11,613 bases of DNA from positions 1 through 11,613 of the forward strand of contig JAUXGP010000027.1 of NCBI GenBank assembly GCA_030621995.1, read 5' to 3'. The notes beneath the pieces are model-generated. The model saw only the letters and a list, made by a program, of their open reading frames with translations. It was not told the DNA's origin and did not search any database. Numbering within the stretch: the stretch's first letter is position 1; each line of letters starts with the position of its first letter. The stretch comes from Psychrilyobacter sp. GTDB taxonomy: Bacteria; Fusobacteriota; Fusobacteriia; Fusobacteriales; Fusobacteriaceae. Shown here piece after piece: positions 1-7,675 of the stretch. A program made the translations under genes and the position numbers.

Positions 1-1025
<1,025 letters not shown>

Positions 1026-1029
1026 CTAA

Positions 1030-1059
1030 ATTATATCATAAAATTTAAACAGCTGACAC
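1030..1059 (-). promoter_or_regulatory. Candidate sigma70-type promoter of ligA
   Basis: On the minus strand there is a perfect TATAAT at 1035-1030. Upstream of it, with an 18-bp spacer, is GTGTCA (1059-1054), which matches TTGACA at four of six positions. Transcription would start near 1023, giving a leader of about 28 bases to the ligA ATG. Seen only by motif matching. Confidence 0.5.
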
Positions 1060-1136
1060 AGATATCATAGATTTTTATCCCTTTTATTTTGTGCATAAGG
1101 ACTAAATTATTGTCAAGAAAATTCACTATGATTTCC

Positions 1137-1192
1137 TACTAAAATTTATAGTCGCCCTTAATGGCATTATAAAAATATCATTAATTTTAGTA
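1137..1192. repeat. 10-bp perfect inverted repeat around a 36-nt loop
   Basis: The left arm TACTAAAATT (1137-1146) is the exact reverse complement of AATTTTAGTA (1183-1192). The loop itself can form a short inner stem (GCC at 1153-1155 with GGC at 1163-1165, with TATA tracts outside it). It lies between the divergent ligA and pyrophosphatase genes, upstream of the candidate pyrophosphatase promoter. There is no clear target-site duplication and no T-run, so it is neither an evident MITE nor a terminator. In DNA this AT-rich an arm of this size can arise by chance. Function unknown. Confidence 0.4.
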
Positions 1193-1289
1193 TGAATAAA
1201 AGATTATGAAAAATATTCGATTGTCTGAGCATAGTGAGTTTCGATTAATTCTTCCAACCTCATTGTTCGTTTTTAGTTATAACTTACTC

Positions 1290-1318
1290 TTGTTATTTAG
1301 TGATTAAAATGGTAATAT
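1290..1318 (+). promoter_or_regulatory. Candidate promoter of the pyrophosphatase gene
   Basis: TTGTTA (1290-1295) and TAATAT (1313-1318) are separated by 17 bp. Each matches its consensus at four of six positions. This would give a leader of about 90 bases before the ATG at 1417. The better-looking TATAAT at 1396-1401 lies almost on the ribosome binding site and is too close to the start to serve. AT-rich DNA yields such matches easily. Confidence 0.35.
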
Positions 1319-1416
1319 AGTTAGGTTAAAAAAATATATAAACACAGTAAATTAGGAGTTTCTATCTGTAATGGATAAGGTTTCTGATATTTTACTATAA
1401 TTTTAGGAGGTCAACA

Positions 1417-3033
1417 ATGAAGGACAAGGTTTTAATTTTTGGACATAAGAACCCAGATACAGACTCTATATGTTCAGCTATTGCATATTCTAACCTTAAG
1501 GAGCAATTAGGACTTAATACCAAGGCTGTCAGACTAGGACAATTAAACAAGGAAACTGAATTTATTTTAAATCATTTTAATGTAGCGACACCACAGCTGC
1601 TTACTACTATAAAACCACAGGTAAAAGATCTGACTAAGGTCGAAAAGGAATTGATAAAAGAAACTGACTCCATTCAAAAAGCATTGGAAATCATGACCAC
1701 TGAAAATTATTCAAGTTTACCTGTTGTAAATAAAAACAATAAATTAGAAAATATGATCCATATATCGGAGATTGCAAATGCATATTTAGAGATGAGTACC
1801 AGAGATATCTTCTTTGATTATGAAACAACATTTGAAAATGTCTGGGAAACTTTAAAGGAAGATGCTGTTGTTCTCAACGGGGTATATCCTACAGGTAAGA
1901 TAGAGGGAAGACTGAGAGGCGTTTCTGAATTAGCTAAAATTTCTGAGGGAGATGTGGTAATCACCACCCTTTTTTCCGGGCATATTAAAAATGCTGAAAA
2001 AGCCGGAGCAAAAATCATATTTTTATGTGTAGATGAGCATGATGAGATCCCTGATTACGATATAAATATACCACTTGTCAGAGTTAACAGGGGAATCTTT
2101 AAAACATTTAAGATGATCTCTCATTCGGTACCTGTAAAGGCTATCTTAAAACATAAAAATTTCTTCCATTTTAAAACTACTGATTTTATAGAAGATATTC
2201 AAGATATTATGAGAGACTCTTCTCAAACCAATTTCCCGGTTGTAGATGAAGACGGGACTATATTTTCCACTATCAGATCCAAGCACATTATGAATTTCGG
2301 GAAAAATGAAGTTATCTTAGTAGATCACAATGAGAACTCTCAATCAGTAGACGGGATTGAAACTGCTAAAATATTAGAGATAGTAGATCATCATAAATTT
2401 GGAAATTTTGAGACTTCTGAGCCGCTTATGATCAGGGCTGCAGCTGTTGGCTGTACCTGTACAATAGTTTACGGCTTGTACAAAGAGGAAGGGATTACTC
2501 CTGATAAAACTGTAGCCGGGCTTATGCTGAGTGCTATCTTATCGGATACATTGATATTCAAATCTCCTACCTGTACACCAAAAGATGTGGAAGCGGCTAA
2601 GGAATTAGCTGTCATTGCAGAGCTTGACTACGAAAAATACGGGATGGAGATGCTGATTGCAGGAACTTCATTGGGTGACAAAACTCCTGCTGAGATCATA
2701 ACTATGGATATGAAAGAATTTTCTATGGGTAAGTTCCAGACTGCTGTGGCACAGATAAATACAGTTGATATAGAAGGATTACTCAATAACAGAGGAAATT
2801 TAGAAGCTGCTATGGATGAGATGATCGAAAAAAATAACTATGATTTATTTTTACTGGTTATGACCGATATAGTAAACAATGGTTCTAAAATTTTAGCTTT
2901 GGGTTCTTCCATTGAATTAGTAGAAAAAGGATTTAATGTACAATTAGAAGATGGGACTGCCTGGTTAGACGGGGTAGTATCCAGAAAAAAACAAATTGTT
3001 CCATTCCTTATGGCTGCCAGCCAGGGAATGTAA
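1417..3033 (+). CDS. ppaC: Manganese-dependent (family II) inorganic pyrophosphatase with CBS and DRTGG regulatory domains
   Basis: A soluble cytoplasmic enzyme that hydrolyses pyrophosphate to two phosphates, pulling biosynthetic reactions forward. The N-terminal DHH part shows GHKNPDTDS (residues 9-17; metal ligands H10, D14, D16), then VDHNE (D303), VDHH (324-326) and ILSDT (D377). The C-terminal DHHA2 domain carries the substrate-binding SRKK (522-525). Between strands of the DHH domain, about residues 70-295, sits a regulatory insert: a first CBS motif (about 72-128), a DRTGG-like segment (about 130-240) and a second CBS motif (about 243-295). At 538 residues it has the length of CBS-PPases, against about 310 for the plain enzyme. 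In studied relatives the insert binds adenine nucleotides, with AMP/ADP inhibiting and diadenosine polyphosphates activating. ATG at 1417 follows AGGAGG at 1405-1410. It is the only plus-strand gene here and is monocistronic. Confidence 0.95.
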   Translation: MKDKVLIFGHKNPDTDSICSAIAYSNLKEQLGLNTKAVRLGQLNKETEFILNHFNVATPQLLTTIKPQVKDLTKVEKELIKETDSIQKALEIMTTENYSSLPVVNKNNKLENMIHISEIANAYLEMSTRDIFFDYETTFENVWETLKEDAVVLNGVYPTGKIEGRLRGVSELAKISEGDVVITTLFSGHIKNAEKAGAKIIFLCVDEHDEIPDYDINIPLVRVNRGIFKTFKMISHSVPVKAILKHKNFFHFKTTDFIEDIQDIMRDSSQTNFPVVDEDGTIFSTIRSKHIMNFGKNEVILVDHNENSQSVDGIETAKILEIVDHHKFGNFETSEPLMIRAAAVGCTCTIVYGLYKEEGITPDKTVAGLMLSAILSDTLIFKSPTCTPKDVEAAKELAVIAELDYEKYGMEMLIAGTSLGDKTPAEIITMDMKEFSMGKFQTAVAQINTVDIEGLLNNRGNLEAAMDEMIEKNNYDLFLLVMTDIVNNGSKILALGSSIELVEKGFNVQLEDGTAWLDGVVSRKKQIVPFLMAASQGM

Positions 3034-3049
3034 AATATAAAATCAGAGA

Positions 3050-3080
3050 GGAGTCTGCTATTTTAGCAGACTCCCTTTTA
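3050..3080 (+). terminator. Intrinsic terminator between convergent ppaC and yqhD, probably bidirectional
   Basis: GGAGTCTGCTA (3050-3060) pairs perfectly with TAGCAGACTCC (3064-3074) around a TTT loop: an 11-bp, fairly GC-rich stem. On the plus strand it is followed by CTTTTAATTTTT, a good T-run 17 bases after the ppaC stop. On the minus strand the tract after the stem is weaker (TCTCTGATTTT) but sits just beyond the yqhD stop, so the hairpin probably serves both genes. Confidence 0.9.
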
Positions 3081-3084
3081 ATTT

Positions 3085-4257
3085 TTATAGTGCTCTTTCT
3101 ATGATTTCCCTTGTTATCTCTAGAGTTTGATCTCCTCTTTCCGATAATTTTATCATCCCATGGGATTCTAAAGAACTAATAATATTATCTATATCATCTT
3201 CTCCTACCCCGTGATCGGATAACTTAGTTGTAATACCTAAACTATGAAAAAACTCCTCAGTTTTTGTGATAGCTGAATCTACCCTCTCTTCATCAGTTCC
3301 CTCTCTTATGTCCCATACTCTCTCTGCATATTGCAGGAGTTTTTCAAACTTTTCAACCTTCCTTACCTTCCAGGTAGCAGGTAAGATTGCAGCCAGGGTC
3401 TTGGCATGATCTATTCCAAATATAGCAGTCAGATCATGACCTACCATATGTACCGACCAGTCCTGAGGTACTCCAGCACCAATAAGCCCATTCAGCCCCA
3501 TTGTAGCCGACCATACTAAGTTTGCCCTGGCCTCATAGTTAGTAGGATTTTCTATGGTTTCCTTACCTATCTCTATCAATGTCTGCAAGATTCCCTCTGC
3601 CGTCCTGTCTTGAAACTTAGCATCTACCGGATAGGTAACATATTGTTCTACCGTATGGATGAATGTATCTACAATCCCATTGGCTACCTGAGTCTCAGGT
3701 AAGGTATATGTAAGTTCCGGATCTAAGATAGAAAATATTGGAAATGATTTATTGCTGGAAACAACCAACTTATCCTTCCTATGACTTATTACCGCTCCAC
3801 TGTTCATCTCTGAACCTGTTGCCGGTAAAGTTACCACAGTTCCAAATGGAATAGCTCTCTCTACAGGAACTCCTCTAAATCCAAACTTTAATAACTCCTC
3901 CTCTTTTCCAATATATTCATCCTTGCAAGAAGCTATCCCTATAAATTTAGTCCCGTCTATAACAGAGCCTCCTCCAACAGCCAGAATGAAATCTATCTTC
4001 TCCTCCCTCACTAATTTGACAGCTTTCATCAGAGTCTCAAATTTAGGGTTGGGTTCTATCCCCCCGAATTCAAATATTTCCCTGTTTGATTTTTTTAACT
4101 CCGCAACTACCATATCCAAAGTCCCAAATCTTTTGACACTCCCTCCTCCATATGTGATCAGTACACGGGAATTTTTCGGTACTAAACCATCTATCTTTTC
4201 AATACCTTTCTTTCCAAATACAATCTGTGTTGGGTTGTAAAATTTAAAATTTAACAT
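3085..4257 (-). CDS. yqhD: YqhD-type iron-containing alcohol dehydrogenase / NADPH-dependent aldehyde reductase
   Basis: A cytoplasmic group III metal-dependent dehydrogenase that reduces short-chain aldehydes to alcohols. The family typically prefers NADPH and a bound divalent metal. From memory the protein follows E. coli YqhD closely along its whole length (390 against 387 residues), with blocks such as ITYGGGSVK (35-42), EFGGIEPNP (63-71), AVGGGS (93-98) and LPATGSE (144-150). The GGGS at 37-40 is the segment tied to NADP(H) binding in YqhD. The metal ligands of YqhD (D194, H198, H267, H281) correspond to D197, H201, H270 and H284. ATG at 4257 follows AGGAGG eight bases upstream. It begins 17 bases after the MerR-family gene and shares its promoter, suggesting induction by reactive carbonyls. 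A fermentative role, such as butanol or propanediol formation, is also possible. Confidence 0.93.
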   Translation of the reverse strand: MLNFKFYNPTQIVFGKKGIEKIDGLVPKNSRVLITYGGGSVKRFGTLDMVVAELKKSNREIFEFGGIEPNPKFETLMKAVKLVREEKIDFILAVGGGSVIDGTKFIGIASCKDEYIGKEEELLKFGFRGVPVERAIPFGTVVTLPATGSEMNSGAVISHRKDKLVVSSNKSFPIFSILDPELTYTLPETQVANGIVDTFIHTVEQYVTYPVDAKFQDRTAEGILQTLIEIGKETIENPTNYEARANLVWSATMGLNGLIGAGVPQDWSVHMVGHDLTAIFGIDHAKTLAAILPATWKVRKVEKFEKLLQYAERVWDIREGTDEERVDSAITKTEEFFHSLGITTKLSDHGVGEDDIDNIISSLESHGMIKLSERGDQTLEITREIIERAL

Positions 4258-4274
4258 CTTTTTCCTCCTATATT

Positions 4275-4673
4275 TTATTTACATTCATCTTCCCTATAGA
4301 TATTTGATCTTATGATACAGTTTCCTTCCTCATTTTCATATCTTTTTACCTGTTCCAATACCTCTTTTTTTATCAGATTCAGTTCCTCTATCTTTTCCTG
4401 TATTATATCTACATGATTTAATAAAATTTCCTTTCTTTCCATGATGGTTTGTTTGCCGCCTTTTTTTAATCCTATGTAATACACTATCTCCTTGAGTGAC
4501 ATCCCGGTATCCTTGAGATTGAGAAAAAAATCTATCCAAATCAGGTCATTGTCTGTATAGACTCTGTTGCCATTCTTATCCCTGGCAATCTCCCTGATCA
4601 CTCCATGTTTTTCATAATACCTCAGTTTAGACTTAGATATTCGAAAATGTTTTGCTGCCTCATTTATTGTCAT
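4275..4673 (-). CDS. MerR-family transcriptional regulator (AdhR/NmlR-like subgroup)
   Basis: A small cytoplasmic activator/repressor of 132 residues. An N-terminal winged helix-turn-helix (TINEAAKHF, then SKLRYYEKHGVI, residues 2-26) is followed by the second wing and the WIDFFLNLKDTGMSLKEI segment (46-63). A long coiled-coil dimer helix spans about 78-113. There is no large effector domain, which fits the AdhR/NmlR-type regulators that govern aldehyde or electrophile detoxification genes. In B. subtilis AdhR the sensing Cys52 lies in the segment after W46. Here, by my alignment, that position is Asn52, and the only cysteines are C119 and C131 near the C-terminus. ATG at 4673 follows AGAGGTGAT. 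It sits directly upstream of yqhD in one operon, behind a MerR-type promoter, so it most likely controls itself and yqhD. The exact effector is unknown. Confidence 0.9.
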   Translation of the reverse strand: MTINEAAKHFRISKSKLRYYEKHGVIREIARDKNGNRVYTDNDLIWIDFFLNLKDTGMSLKEIVYYIGLKKGGKQTIMERKEILLNHVDIIQEKIEELNLIKKEVLEQVKRYENEEGNCIIRSNIYREDECK

Positions 4674-4701
4674 AGATCACCTCTTAATTTCTTATATATT
4701 G

Positions 4702-4732
4702 AGTATACATCTTAAACCAGGGTTTAAGGCAA
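4702..4732 (-). promoter_or_regulatory. MerR-type promoter with 19-bp spacer and palindromic operator for the merR-yqhD operon
   Basis: On the minus strand TTGCCT (4732-4727) and TATACT (4707-4702) are separated by exactly 19 bp, the over-long spacer typical of promoters that MerR-family proteins activate by DNA distortion. A perfect palindrome, CTTAAACC-AG-GGTTTAAG on the plus strand (4711-4728), fills the spacer, where MerR dimers bind. The CTTAA..TTAAG ends resemble AdhR-type sites. Transcription would start near 4695, about 22 bases before the regulator's ATG. Confidence 0.85.
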
Positions 4733-4753
4733 ACTTTTTTTTAAAATCTATAT

Positions 4754-4795
4754 AAAAAGCCTCCTAAAAGTATTTATACTTTTAGGAGGCTTTTT
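4754..4795 (-). terminator. Strong intrinsic terminator of the opp operon (bidirectional)
   Basis: A perfect 20-bp stem (4754-4773 with 4776-4795) closes on a two-base TT loop. Its core is GCCTCCTAAAAGTAT and its reverse complement. The ends are A5 and T5, with a longer T-run on the plus side, so either strand reads as hairpin plus U-tract. It lies 117 bases beyond the oppA stop and 22 bases before the MerR promoter -35 box, insulating the two operons. Confidence 0.9.
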
Positions 4796-4848
4796 TTTTA
4801 TACTTTTCTATTTCTTTTTGGTTTCCTTGTATTTAAGTCGACATTTGC

Positions 4849-4874
4849 AAATTAAGTTTTTATAAACTTAATTT
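4849..4874 (-). repeat. 11-bp AT-rich inverted repeat in the oppA 3' untranslated region
   Basis: AAATTAAGTTT (4849-4859) and AAACTTAATTT (4864-4874) are exact reverse complements around a four-base loop. In the opp transcript this forms a hairpin about 40 bases after the oppA stop and some 50 bases before the main terminator. It lacks GC pairs and a U-tract, so it is not itself a good terminator. A role in 3' mRNA protection is conceivable but unproven. Confidence 0.5.
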
Positions 4875-4911
4875 CGATAATCGTTGAAAACACCATAGGA
4901 AGGAAGAGTGT

Positions 4912-6570
4912 CTATTCTGTTATTTCGATATTTCCAAAGTACCAAGTACCTAAGATATCTCTTTCCCAGTTTTTAATCTTGTCTTTAACCATGATTACAC
5001 CTGTATAGTAGTAGATAGGCATAGTGATTAATTCATCCATTAGGATTTTTTCTGCCCCATAAAGGTCCTTATCTCTAGCTTCACCTTGAGCTACTTTTGA
5101 GTTTTCAATTAATACATCAAATTTCTTGTTCTCAGGGAAATCTCCTTTAGTATAACTCCATTGTGCATCGTTGTTTCCTGAATAAGAAGTCCATAGATCT
5201 AAGAATGTCATAGGGTCGTTGTAGTCTCCAATCCATCCGGCTCTTGCTACTTCAAAGTTTCCTACATGTCTGGTATCTTGGAATACAGCCCACTCTTGAT
5301 TTACTAAGTTAACTTCGATCCCTAAATTCTTCTTCCACATCTCTTGGATTGCTTCAGCTATTGCCTTATGCCCTTCACTTGTGTTATAGATAAGTTCAAC
5401 TGGTGCCATTCCTTCACCATTTGGATACCCGGCCTTAGCCAAATATTCCTTTGCTTTTTCTACATCAGCAGTAGTAGAAATTCCATAATCTCCTGCAGTT
5501 GCTCTAAAGTCATTTCCTTGTGAATCCACTAATCCAGTCGGAACAAATCCAGTAGCCGGTTGCTGCCCGCCTTTAGAAACTTCAGTTACAATCTGTTCTC
5601 TGTCGATAGCTAAAGTAAGAGCTCTTCTTACATTGATATCGTTAGTTGGTGCTTTGTTTACATTAAAGATATAGTAGTATGTTCCTAAATAAGGTACTAT
5701 ATGGAAAGTTGGGTCTTCCACCTGTCTCTTTGGAATTTCCGGAGTAGGTACTGTGATCAATACATCCACTTCATTACTGTCATATGCTGTCATAGCTGTA
5801 CTGATATCAACAATCATAGTCATAACGATCTTGTCTAATTTAACACTGTCTTTATTCCAGTAGTTTTCATTTGGAACTAAGATAACTTTGTCATTCATAT
5901 GATATTCAGAAATTTTGAATGGACCATTTGAAAGGGTGATACTAGGATCCTTTGCCCATCCTTCTGGTTTTTGAACTACTGCATCTTCTCTAACCGGCAT
6001 AAATGTATAGAATGTTACCAGGTCTAAAAAGTATGCTGTAGGAGCTTTTAACGTTACTTTAAAAGTATAGTCATCCACTGCTTCTAAGCCTACATCTTCT
6101 TTAGTTCCTTTTCCTTCGAAGAACTCCTGTCCGCCTTTGATATAATAAAGTTGGAATGAATATTCAGAAGCTACTGCCGGATCCAATGCTCTTAACCAGG
6201 CATATTTATAATCTGCTGCTGTTACAGGCTTCCCGTCAGACCATTTAGCATCTTTTCTAAGATGGAATGTATAAGTTATCTTATCATCTGAAACATCTAC
6301 AGATTCTGCACCTGCCGGCTGAGCTTTTCCATTGGCATCTACTCTCATAAGACCTTCAAAAGTATTATTTATAATTATTCCACCATCTGTTGCAGAGTTC
6401 AGCTGAGGATCCATTGATTTAGGATCTGCCCCTAAGTTAAATATCATCACCTGTTCTACTTGCTTTTCCACTGCTGCTGTATCCGTTTCCTTAGTTTTTT
6501 CTTTTTCTCCTCCACAAGCAGTAAGTAATACCGCCATCAGAAGTGTCACTGCATAAAAGATTTTCTTCAT
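4912..6570 (-). CDS. oppA: Oligopeptide ABC transporter substrate-binding lipoprotein OppA
   Basis: Captures peptides outside the inner membrane and hands them to OppBC. Start chosen at ATG 6570 (552 residues), behind GAGGAGG; the in-frame TTG at 6585 lies within that site. A lipoprotein signal peptide is clear: KK, a hydrophobic stretch and lipobox LTAC, with lipidated C19 followed by GGEKEK. The mature part is a full SBP_bac_5 domain (about 42-545). It includes the opening strand with DPKSMDPQL (49-57), the lobe-joining FNVNKAP (302-308) with RRALTLAIDR (315-324), and the late signature ARAGWIGDYNDP (442-453) that in OppA proteins lines the peptide pocket. It is the last gene of oppBCDFA, 94 bases after the oppF stop, and may be boosted by an internal promoter, since binding proteins are needed in excess. 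Di- or oligopeptide specificity cannot be read from sequence. Confidence 0.93.
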   Translation of the reverse strand: MKKIFYAVTLLMAVLLTACGGEKEKTKETDTAAVEKQVEQVMIFNLGADPKSMDPQLNSATDGGIIINNTFEGLMRVDANGKAQPAGAESVDVSDDKITYTFHLRKDAKWSDGKPVTAADYKYAWLRALDPAVASEYSFQLYYIKGGQEFFEGKGTKEDVGLEAVDDYTFKVTLKAPTAYFLDLVTFYTFMPVREDAVVQKPEGWAKDPSITLSNGPFKISEYHMNDKVILVPNENYWNKDSVKLDKIVMTMIVDISTAMTAYDSNEVDVLITVPTPEIPKRQVEDPTFHIVPYLGTYYYIFNVNKAPTNDINVRRALTLAIDREQIVTEVSKGGQQPATGFVPTGLVDSQGNDFRATAGDYGISTTADVEKAKEYLAKAGYPNGEGMAPVELIYNTSEGHKAIAEAIQEMWKKNLGIEVNLVNQEWAVFQDTRHVGNFEVARAGWIGDYNDPMTFLDLWTSYSGNNDAQWSYTKGDFPENKKFDVLIENSKVAQGEARDKDLYGAEKILMDELITMPIYYYTGVIMVKDKIKNWERDILGTWYFGNIEITE

Positions 6571-6636
6571 AAATTTCCTCCTCAAATAAATTGATAAACG
6601 TTGTTGCTTAAAAACCCATCACTAAAGCGATAAGTC

Positions 6637-6642
6637 ATTATA
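6637..6642 (-). promoter_or_regulatory. Possible -10 box of an internal oppA promoter
   Basis: A perfect TATAAT lies on the minus strand in the only sizeable gap inside the opp operon, 67 bases before the oppA ATG. No good -35 box or TG extension is visible at the right distance, so the case is weak. It lies within an imperfect palindrome with AAGT and ACTT ends (6633-6653). Confidence 0.25.
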
Positions 6643-6664
6643 CCTATTACTTCTATGGAATCCT

Positions 6665-7675
6665 TTATTTTTTTGTTCCCTCATAAAATTCCTTGGAAAA
6701 ATGACAAGCTACGAACCTTCCAGGAGCTACTTCTTCTAACAATGGTTCCTTTTCACTACAGATCCCTTCAGCATATCTACACCTGGTTCTAAACCTGCAT
6801 CCACTAGGCGGATTCAATGGGCTGGGTACATCTCCCACCAATATTTCCCTGTCCACTTTGGCATTCAGTTCTGGATCTGGGATAGGTATAGATGAAAGCA
6901 GGGCTTTTGTATATGGATGGATGGGTTTGTCATAGAGAGCATCTGATTCTGCTATCTCTACCATCTTACCCAGATACAGTACCCCTATCCTATCGGAGAT
7001 ATGTTTTACCATGGACAGATCATGAGCTATAAATAGATAGGTCAACCCCAATTTTTTTTGCAGGTCATCCAGCATATTTACTACCTGAGCTTGGATCGAT
7101 ACATCCAGTGCAGAGATAGGCTCATCACAGATTATAAATTCTGGTTCTACAGCCAGTGCACGGGCTATTCCTATCCTCTGTCTTTGTCCTCCACTAAATT
7201 CATGGGGATATCTGCTGGCATGTTCCTTACTCAGCCCTACTGTATCTAATAGTTCATATATTCTTTTCTGTCTCGCTTCACCCTTTGCCAGATTATGGAT
7301 ATCCAGGGGTTCTCCTATGATATCCCCTACTGTCATCCTGGTATTCAATGACGCATATGGATCTTGAAAGATCATCTGAATCTTTCTTCTATAGGGCTCT
7401 AATTCCCTTTCATTCAGGTGACTTATATTTTTACCATCATATATTATATCTCCGCCAGTTACATCATAGAGTCTTATTATAGTTCTTCCAGTTGTAGATT
7501 TCCCGCACCCTGACTCCCCTACCAGTCCAAAAGTTTCACCTTTTTTTATATGAAAACTAATGTCATCCACAGCTTTTAGATGCTGCATCTTTTTTTTGAA
7601 AAAACCTGTATTTTTAGAAAAGTATTTTTTTAGATTTTTTACCTCTATCAGAGTATTATCATTTTTATTCTCCAT
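6665..7675 (-). CDS. oppF: Oligopeptide ABC transporter ATP-binding protein OppF
   Basis: One of the two ATPases that power peptide import, on the cytoplasmic face of OppBC. Of 336 residues, about 8-260 form the ABC domain: Walker A GESGCGKST (53-61), Q-loop Q104 in FQDP, signature FSGGQRQR (160-167), Walker B IICDEP (181-186) and the switch H218 in AHDLS. A C-terminal oligopeptide/dipeptide domain follows (HPYTKALLSSIP, 253-264) with four cysteines, C293, C299, C306 and C324. This CX5CX6CX17C pattern matches the Fe-S site known in several Opp/Dpp ATPases. Its ATG directly abuts the oppD stop codon, so the two are probably translationally coupled. The ribosome binding site GGGAGGGG lies within the end of oppD. 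KKK-rich insert residues 27-29 after the first strand are usual for OppF. Confidence 0.95.
   Translation of the reverse strand: MENKNDNTLIEVKNLKKYFSKNTGFFKKKMQHLKAVDDISFHIKKGETFGLVGESGCGKSTTGRTIIRLYDVTGGDIIYDGKNISHLNERELEPYRRKIQMIFQDPYASLNTRMTVGDIIGEPLDIHNLAKGEARQKRIYELLDTVGLSKEHASRYPHEFSGGQRQRIGIARALAVEPEFIICDEPISALDVSIQAQVVNMLDDLQKKLGLTYLFIAHDLSMVKHISDRIGVLYLGKMVEIAESDALYDKPIHPYTKALLSSIPIPDPELNAKVDREILVGDVPSPLNPPSGCRFRTRCRYAEGICSEKEPLLEEVAPGRFVACHFSKEFYEGTKK

Noticed and set aside
1111..1116. Perfect TTGACA on the minus strand as a ligA -35 box
   Set aside because: No acceptable -10 box follows at 16-18 bp; the TATAAT at 1030-1035 is far too distant.
1396..1401. TATAAT as the ppaC -10 box
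   Set aside because: It ends four bases before the AGGAGG of ppaC, so transcription would begin on the ribosome binding site.
3923..4240. 105-codon plus-strand reading frame opposite yqhD
   Set aside because: It is antisense to a highly conserved gene, has no ribosome binding site of note and resembles no protein; it is a codon-composition shadow.
4754..4795. Long perfect palindrome as part of a CRISPR or mobile-element end
   Set aside because: It is single-copy, has T-runs at both ends and lies between operons, which fits a terminator. There are no spaced repeats and no transposase gene in the window.
6571..6585. TTG start for oppA at 6585
   Set aside because: It again lies inside the GAGGAGG site. 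The ATG at 6570 gives a proper lipoprotein signal peptide.
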